DNA from: an uncultured Lachnospiraceae bacterium
Lineage (GTDB): Bacteria; Bacillota; Clostridia; Lachnospirales; Lachnospiraceae
DNA length: 16,771 nt
Assembly (NCBI GenBank): GCA_910585555.1
Contig: CAJUFU010000068.1
Coordinates: forward strand, 1 to 16,771
Direction of reading: 5' to 3'
Below, one piece after another: positions 14,178 to 16,771 of this stretch. Both the position numbers and the translations under genes were made by a program. The notes beneath the pieces were generated by a model, which made no database searches, had not been told where the DNA came from, and was given only the letters and a program-made list of their open reading frames with translations. Within the stretch, counting starts at the first letter, position 1. Each line of letters starts with the position of its first letter.

Positions 14178-14657
14178 ATGGGCATACAGGAGGTAACAAG
14201 AGGCGGGGGCGTGCCGGAGTATCCAAACACCAGGAAATCCGAGCAGACGGAAGGATTTCAGGAGAGGCTGAGACAGAACATGAAGTACCGCCGCCAGGAA
14301 AGCGAAGAGATTGCCGGCACGGAAGAAAAGACAGGGAAGGTGAAAGAAAAGTCCGGTATGGGGCGGATTGGTGCAAGTCCAGGCATACGGGTGAACTCTA
14401 CGGCCTTGACGGAGGCTTTGCAGACTGTGGAGGTAAAACATATGAGTTATGAAGAGAGCGACAATGTGCAGATTGCCGTGACAGAGGGCTATACCCTAAA
14501 GGGTAAGATTCAGGACAAAGAAGCGAAAGTTTATGTGGAAGCCAAGTACGAGGACGGCAGGCTGGAAGCTTATCAGGTAGATACGAAGAAAGTACCGGAA
14601 AAGACACAGCACATTATTGAGAGATTCGCATTGGAAACAATCGAGGAATCTTCATAA
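14178..14657 (+). CDS. Soluble protein of unknown function, coupled to the sigma factor
   Basis: This 159-residue protein starts three bases after the sigma-factor stop, with GGGAGG at 14163-14168. There is no signal peptide or membrane segment. The first ~70 residues are rich in charged residues and glycine and look disordered (FQERLRQNMKYRRQESEEIAG; then many Glu/Lys). The C-terminal half has alternating strands, YTLKGKIQDKEAKVYVEAKYEDGRLEAYQVDTKKV, suggestive of a small beta domain with a final helix. I do not recognise the family. Its position suggests co-expression with the sigma factor and perhaps a role as its partner, but no anti-sigma feature is visible. Confidence 0.72.
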   Translation: MGIQEVTRGGGVPEYPNTRKSEQTEGFQERLRQNMKYRRQESEEIAGTEEKTGKVKEKSGMGRIGASPGIRVNSTALTEALQTVEVKHMSYEESDNVQIAVTEGYTLKGKIQDKEAKVYVEAKYEDGRLEAYQVDTKKVPEKTQHIIERFALETIEESS

Positions 14658-14716
14658 GGTAAATTGGCCGAAACATTGTGGAAATAGGGTTATCACGTGA
14701 AAAAGGGGGCAGTGAA

Positions 14717-15382
14717 ATGATCGGGAACAATCCATTTGGCGGATATGGGCATATAGATATGACGAACCGTACTGCGGCACAGATCAAAGAGTACGCAGAT
14801 ATGGCAGCTTTTCGAAAAAAGGCAGGTTTGAGCGAAGATTTCGACGATGGGAGTTTTGCCGCGAAGCTTAAGAAGGCGGACGAGTATGAGGCATCGGGAG
14901 AGAAATGCGGTGCCACGGACTCCATTGGGATTATGCTGCGGCGCGTAGGGGAGCCTACAGCAGGGCATCCGGCGACGGGAGAGTTTTGGCATAACGGTGC
15001 GCATATATCCATTGTGAGAGATACAATCTATGGCAATACGATCACCATTGGCGGCAGTGCCAGTCCGGATTGGATTCATGTGAGTACATCGGTAGGTACG
15101 GTAAAAATCGATTTGAATGATACGACCAGTCTTATGAAGTGTCTGGATTTGTTTTCGCCGGAGGATGTCAATGCGATTATGCGTAAGATCACGGAAGTGA
15201 AGCAGGCCAGAGAAGCTAAGTCGCAGATTGACAGGATGGAGGATGAACTGGTTAAGAACGGCAGGGACGAGAGCGGCGGCAAACAGGAAAATGAGCAGTC
15301 CGTAGGGGAAGCTGTGGGCGTGATCAGTGCCGAGGAACAGAAACAGATTGAGGAGAAGCGGGATAAGAAATTTATAGGATGA
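14717..15382 (+). CDS. Soluble protein of unknown function with a C-terminal coiled-coil-like tail
   Basis: This 221-residue protein starts at ATG 14717, with AAGGGGG at 14703-14709 seven bases before; a GTG at 14678 in the same frame has no such site. It opens with NPFGGYGHIDMTNRTAAQIKEYADMAAFRKKAG. Its middle (about 85-140) has strands with GAHISIVRDTIYGNTITIGGSAS and WIHVSTSVGTVKIDLND. The last ~65 residues are strongly charged and helical (AREAKSQIDRMEDELVKNG, then EEQKQIEEKRDKK). No signal peptide or membrane segment is seen. I do not recognise a family. It follows the preceding gene by 59 bases and probably belongs to the same sigma-factor operon. Confidence 0.75.
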   Translation: MIGNNPFGGYGHIDMTNRTAAQIKEYADMAAFRKKAGLSEDFDDGSFAAKLKKADEYEASGEKCGATDSIGIMLRRVGEPTAGHPATGEFWHNGAHISIVRDTIYGNTITIGGSASPDWIHVSTSVGTVKIDLNDTTSLMKCLDLFSPEDVNAIMRKITEVKQAREAKSQIDRMEDELVKNGRDESGGKQENEQSVGEAVGVISAEEQKQIEEKRDKKFIG

Positions 15383-15394
15383 CATATGTGTCAT
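15379..15394 (+). terminator. Weak hairpin at the end of the sigma-factor operon
   Basis: ATGACA (15379-15384) and TGTCAT (15389-15394) form a six-pair stem with a TATG loop overlapping the stop codon. No clear T-run follows, so termination here is uncertain. Confidence 0.3.
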
Positions 15395-15436
15395 ATTTAT
15401 AGGAAGAGCCTATGTTAGATTAAAAGTTATATAGCA

Positions 15437-15505
15437 GTGACAGTATATCAAAATTGTGGTATACTATATCCATTCAAAAGTTTACGAGGAGCGGTATACC
15501 ACAAT
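15437..15505 (+). promoter_or_regulatory. Promoter with split 12-bp inverted repeat upstream of the acyltransferase gene
   Basis: GTGACA (15437-15442) and TATACT (15460-15465) are 17 bp apart, with a TG extension of the -10 at 15457-15458. ATTGTGGTATAC (15453-15464) is repeated in perfect inverse as GTATACCACAAT (15494-15505). One copy covers the -10; the other covers the start codon region. The arm centres are 41 bp apart. The ribosome binding site GAGGAG (15486-15491) lies between them. Confidence 0.65.
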
Positions 15506-16580
15506 GAAAAAAGAACGTGTGCTTTATCTGGATTTGATGCGTATTGTCGGATTCTTTATGATTACATCCTACCATTTTTCGGTAGCTGTCAGGACGCTTG
15601 ACATTGAGGCGGCGTATATAGACATTTTTCAGGGGATTATCCACATTGTGTGGGCGCCTATTGCGGTCTCCTGTTTCTTTATGGTCTCCGGTGCGGCATT
15701 GATCTACCGCTATGAGGAGAAACTTACCTTAAAAGAATATTATAAGAAAAGATTTCTCGGGATTTTCCCACTGTTCTGGCTGGCCTATCTGTTTGCCTTT
15801 CTGGACTTCTTTTATCGGTCCAAATCCATGCCCAACGCGCCGAAGGTGAATTTTCTTCTGACAGTGATCGGGATGGACGGATACTTGTATGAATATGTGG
15901 ACAATTTCTATATGATCGGCGAGTGGTTTTTGGGCGCTATCATTCTGCTCTATATTTTGTTTCCCTTATACAGAATAATTATGTGCAAATGCAAGTATAT
16001 ACTGCCGGTGGTGTTCCTGGCAGGGAGCATCTGGCTGTTGTATAACAATCCCTTTGACATGATGATCGAGAAGAATCTGATCGTGTGCAGTATGTACTTT
16101 GTGCTGGGGATGCTGTTTGAGATGATCAGGAAGAGTCCCCGCCAGAAAGCGGTGGTCGTGGGCAGACGGATTCTGGCTGTGGTGGGCGTCGGGTTGTATG
16201 CGATGGTATATCTGGTGGAGCAGTCCGGTTATTATTTCAATGCTTATCATGTGGTGTTTATGCTGGCGGTTTCCACCTACATGATTGTTATGGAGGTGTC
16301 AACCTGGATAAAGTCAGGACGGGTGCAGAACCTGATTGCAACCATAGGGAGGCATTCTTTTGCCTATTATCTGCTGCATCATGTGTTCCTGTACCGTTAC
16401 CTGCCGAACTTTTCAGGGGTGATGATGAGCGGTTCCAATACGCTTCTTTTGTTCTTAAGTTCTGTGGGGTATATCTATCTATTAGCGGTGGGACTGGATA
16501 AGATTTATGCCTATCTTGTGGGAGCGTTTGGCAGGTGGCGTGCGCAAAAGCCTGTAAAGGAGAGGAAGCAGCATTCCTGA
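15504..16580 (+). CDS. Membrane acyltransferase, acyltransferase-3 family
   Basis: This 358-residue integral membrane protein has about ten hydrophobic segments. It opens with the family signature YLDLMRIVGFFMITSYHF, in which Arg13 and His24 fit the conserved R and H of O-acyltransferases such as OatA and WecH. Later segments include YEEKLTLKEYYKKRFLGIFP, FYMIGEWFLGAIILLYILFPLY and GRHSFAYYLLHHVF, the last typical of the family's final helices. There is no extra SGNH domain, so it is the short form. ATG 15504 is used; GTG 15456 would precede the promoter -10. The likely job is acetylation or succinylation of a cell-surface glycan or lipid; the acceptor is unknown. It is not part of the vanG operon, although VanT proteins carry a related membrane domain. 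Confidence 0.9.
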   Translation: MKKERVLYLDLMRIVGFFMITSYHFSVAVRTLDIEAAYIDIFQGIIHIVWAPIAVSCFFMVSGAALIYRYEEKLTLKEYYKKRFLGIFPLFWLAYLFAFLDFFYRSKSMPNAPKVNFLLTVIGMDGYLYEYVDNFYMIGEWFLGAIILLYILFPLYRIIMCKCKYILPVVFLAGSIWLLYNNPFDMMIEKNLIVCSMYFVLGMLFEMIRKSPRQKAVVVGRRILAVVGVGLYAMVYLVEQSGYYFNAYHVVFMLAVSTYMIVMEVSTWIKSGRVQNLIATIGRHSFAYYLLHHVFLYRYLPNFSGVMMSGSNTLLLFLSSVGYIYLLAVGLDKIYAYLVGAFGRWRAQKPVKERKQHS

Positions 16581-16635
16581 AAGAATGCGTTTCACAATTA
16601 CCGAATAAATTATACAAAAGAAAAGGGGGAGCATT

Positions 16636-16723
16636 ATGGGATTCTTAGCGGGATTGATTTGGAAATTGGTTGTGGTACTGCTTATTGTGCTGGTGGTCGT
16701 GGTGGTGGCCACAGGATACAAAA
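16636..16723 (+). CDS. Start of a very small membrane protein (3' end replaced by adapter sequence)
   Basis: ATG 16636 follows AAGGGGGAG. Only 29 genomic codons remain: a short N-terminus MGFLAGLIWK, then a run of Val/Leu/Ile forming one membrane pass, and ATGYK. From 16724 the sequence is adapter, so the reading frame that appears to continue to a TAG at 16756-16758 is artificial. The true length and family cannot be known from this window. Confidence 0.55.
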
Positions 16724-16771
16724 AGATCGGAAGAGCGTCGTGTAGGGAAAGAGTGTAGGCTATAGTGTAGA
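16724..16771 (+). other. Illumina TruSeq dual-index adapter contamination at contig end
   Basis: Bases 16724-16756 match the 33-base Illumina TruSeq adapter starting AGATCGGAAGAGCGTCGTG. They are followed by an eight-base index AGGCTATA (16757-16764), the reverse complement of i5 index D501 (TATAGCCT) as I recall it, and then GTGTAGA, the first bases of the next adapter segment. This part is not biological. Confidence 0.97.

Noticed and set aside
14693..15394. Long open frame on the - strand (233 codons) opposite the gene at 14717
   Set aside because: It is antisense to a frame with a good ribosome binding site and sensible protein; its translation is low in structure and has no recognisable motif.
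15504..16580. Membrane acyltransferase considered as the missing N-terminal half of VanT
   Set aside because: It lies more than 10 kb away behind its own promoter, in a region of different composition; family relation alone does not link them.
16571..16588. GCATTC/GAATGC hairpin at the end of the acyltransferase gene as a terminator
   Set aside because: The stem is only six pairs, overlaps the stop codon, and is not followed by a proper T-run.

Overview
The window looks like the end of an Illumina draft contig from a low-to-moderate-GC Gram-positive gut-type Clostridia, probably Lachnospiraceae. The reasons are strong AGGAGG-type ribosome binding sites, frequent TTG/GTG starts, YtrA- and PadR-type regulators, ECF sigma factors, and a vanG-type glycopeptide-resistance cluster. 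The genus is an inference. All genes are on the + strand, and no stretch longer than about 300 bases lacks a gene.

Region 1 (1-5792, visibly AT-rich) is a vanG-type cluster: the 3' end of vanR, vanS, vanW, vanG (D-Ala-D-Ser ligase), a small hexapeptide-repeat acyltransferase, a serine racemase (the soluble half of VanT) and a terminal anchored or lipoprotein-like protein. vanR/vanS and vanW/vanG/acyltransferase/racemase/last gene are tightly packed or overlapping. It differs from enterococcal vanG operons in four ways. No vanY or vanXY is present in the window. An acyltransferase occupies the vanXY position. The racemase has no membrane domain. vanW carries an in-frame amber codon at codon 8. 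A tandem 11-bp repeat like VanR boxes sits at the vanS/vanW junction, followed by a terminator-like hairpin in the presumed vanW leader.

Region 2 (5793-9772, clearly more GC-rich) holds two small regulator-transporter or regulator-effector units. The first is a YtrA-type GntR regulator with an ABC ATPase and a permease. The second is a PadR regulator followed by a fusion of a PadR-associated N-terminal domain to a SEDS (FtsW/RodA-like) membrane protein. Both start with near-consensus promoters overlapped by dyad operators; the PadR one has perfect 20-bp arms.

Region 3 (9773-15382) encodes two small membrane proteins (one with a Q/Y/G-rich tandem repeat and a DUF4190-like core), an ECF sigma factor with a membrane anti-sigma-like partner, a lipoprotein, and a second ECF-like sigma factor followed by two soluble proteins of unknown function.

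Region 4 (15383-16771) has a membrane acyltransferase (acyltransferase-3 family) behind a promoter with a split inverted repeat, then the first 29 codons of a very small membrane protein. The last 48 bases (16724-16771) are not genomic: they match an Illumina TruSeq dual-index adapter, including an 8-base index.

Most recognisable genes concern the cell envelope: altered peptidoglycan precursors, a SEDS protein, ECF stress sigma factors, a YtrA-type ABC unit and an O-acyltransferase. An envelope-stress neighbourhood is a reasonable inference, but nothing in the sequence proves co-regulation.
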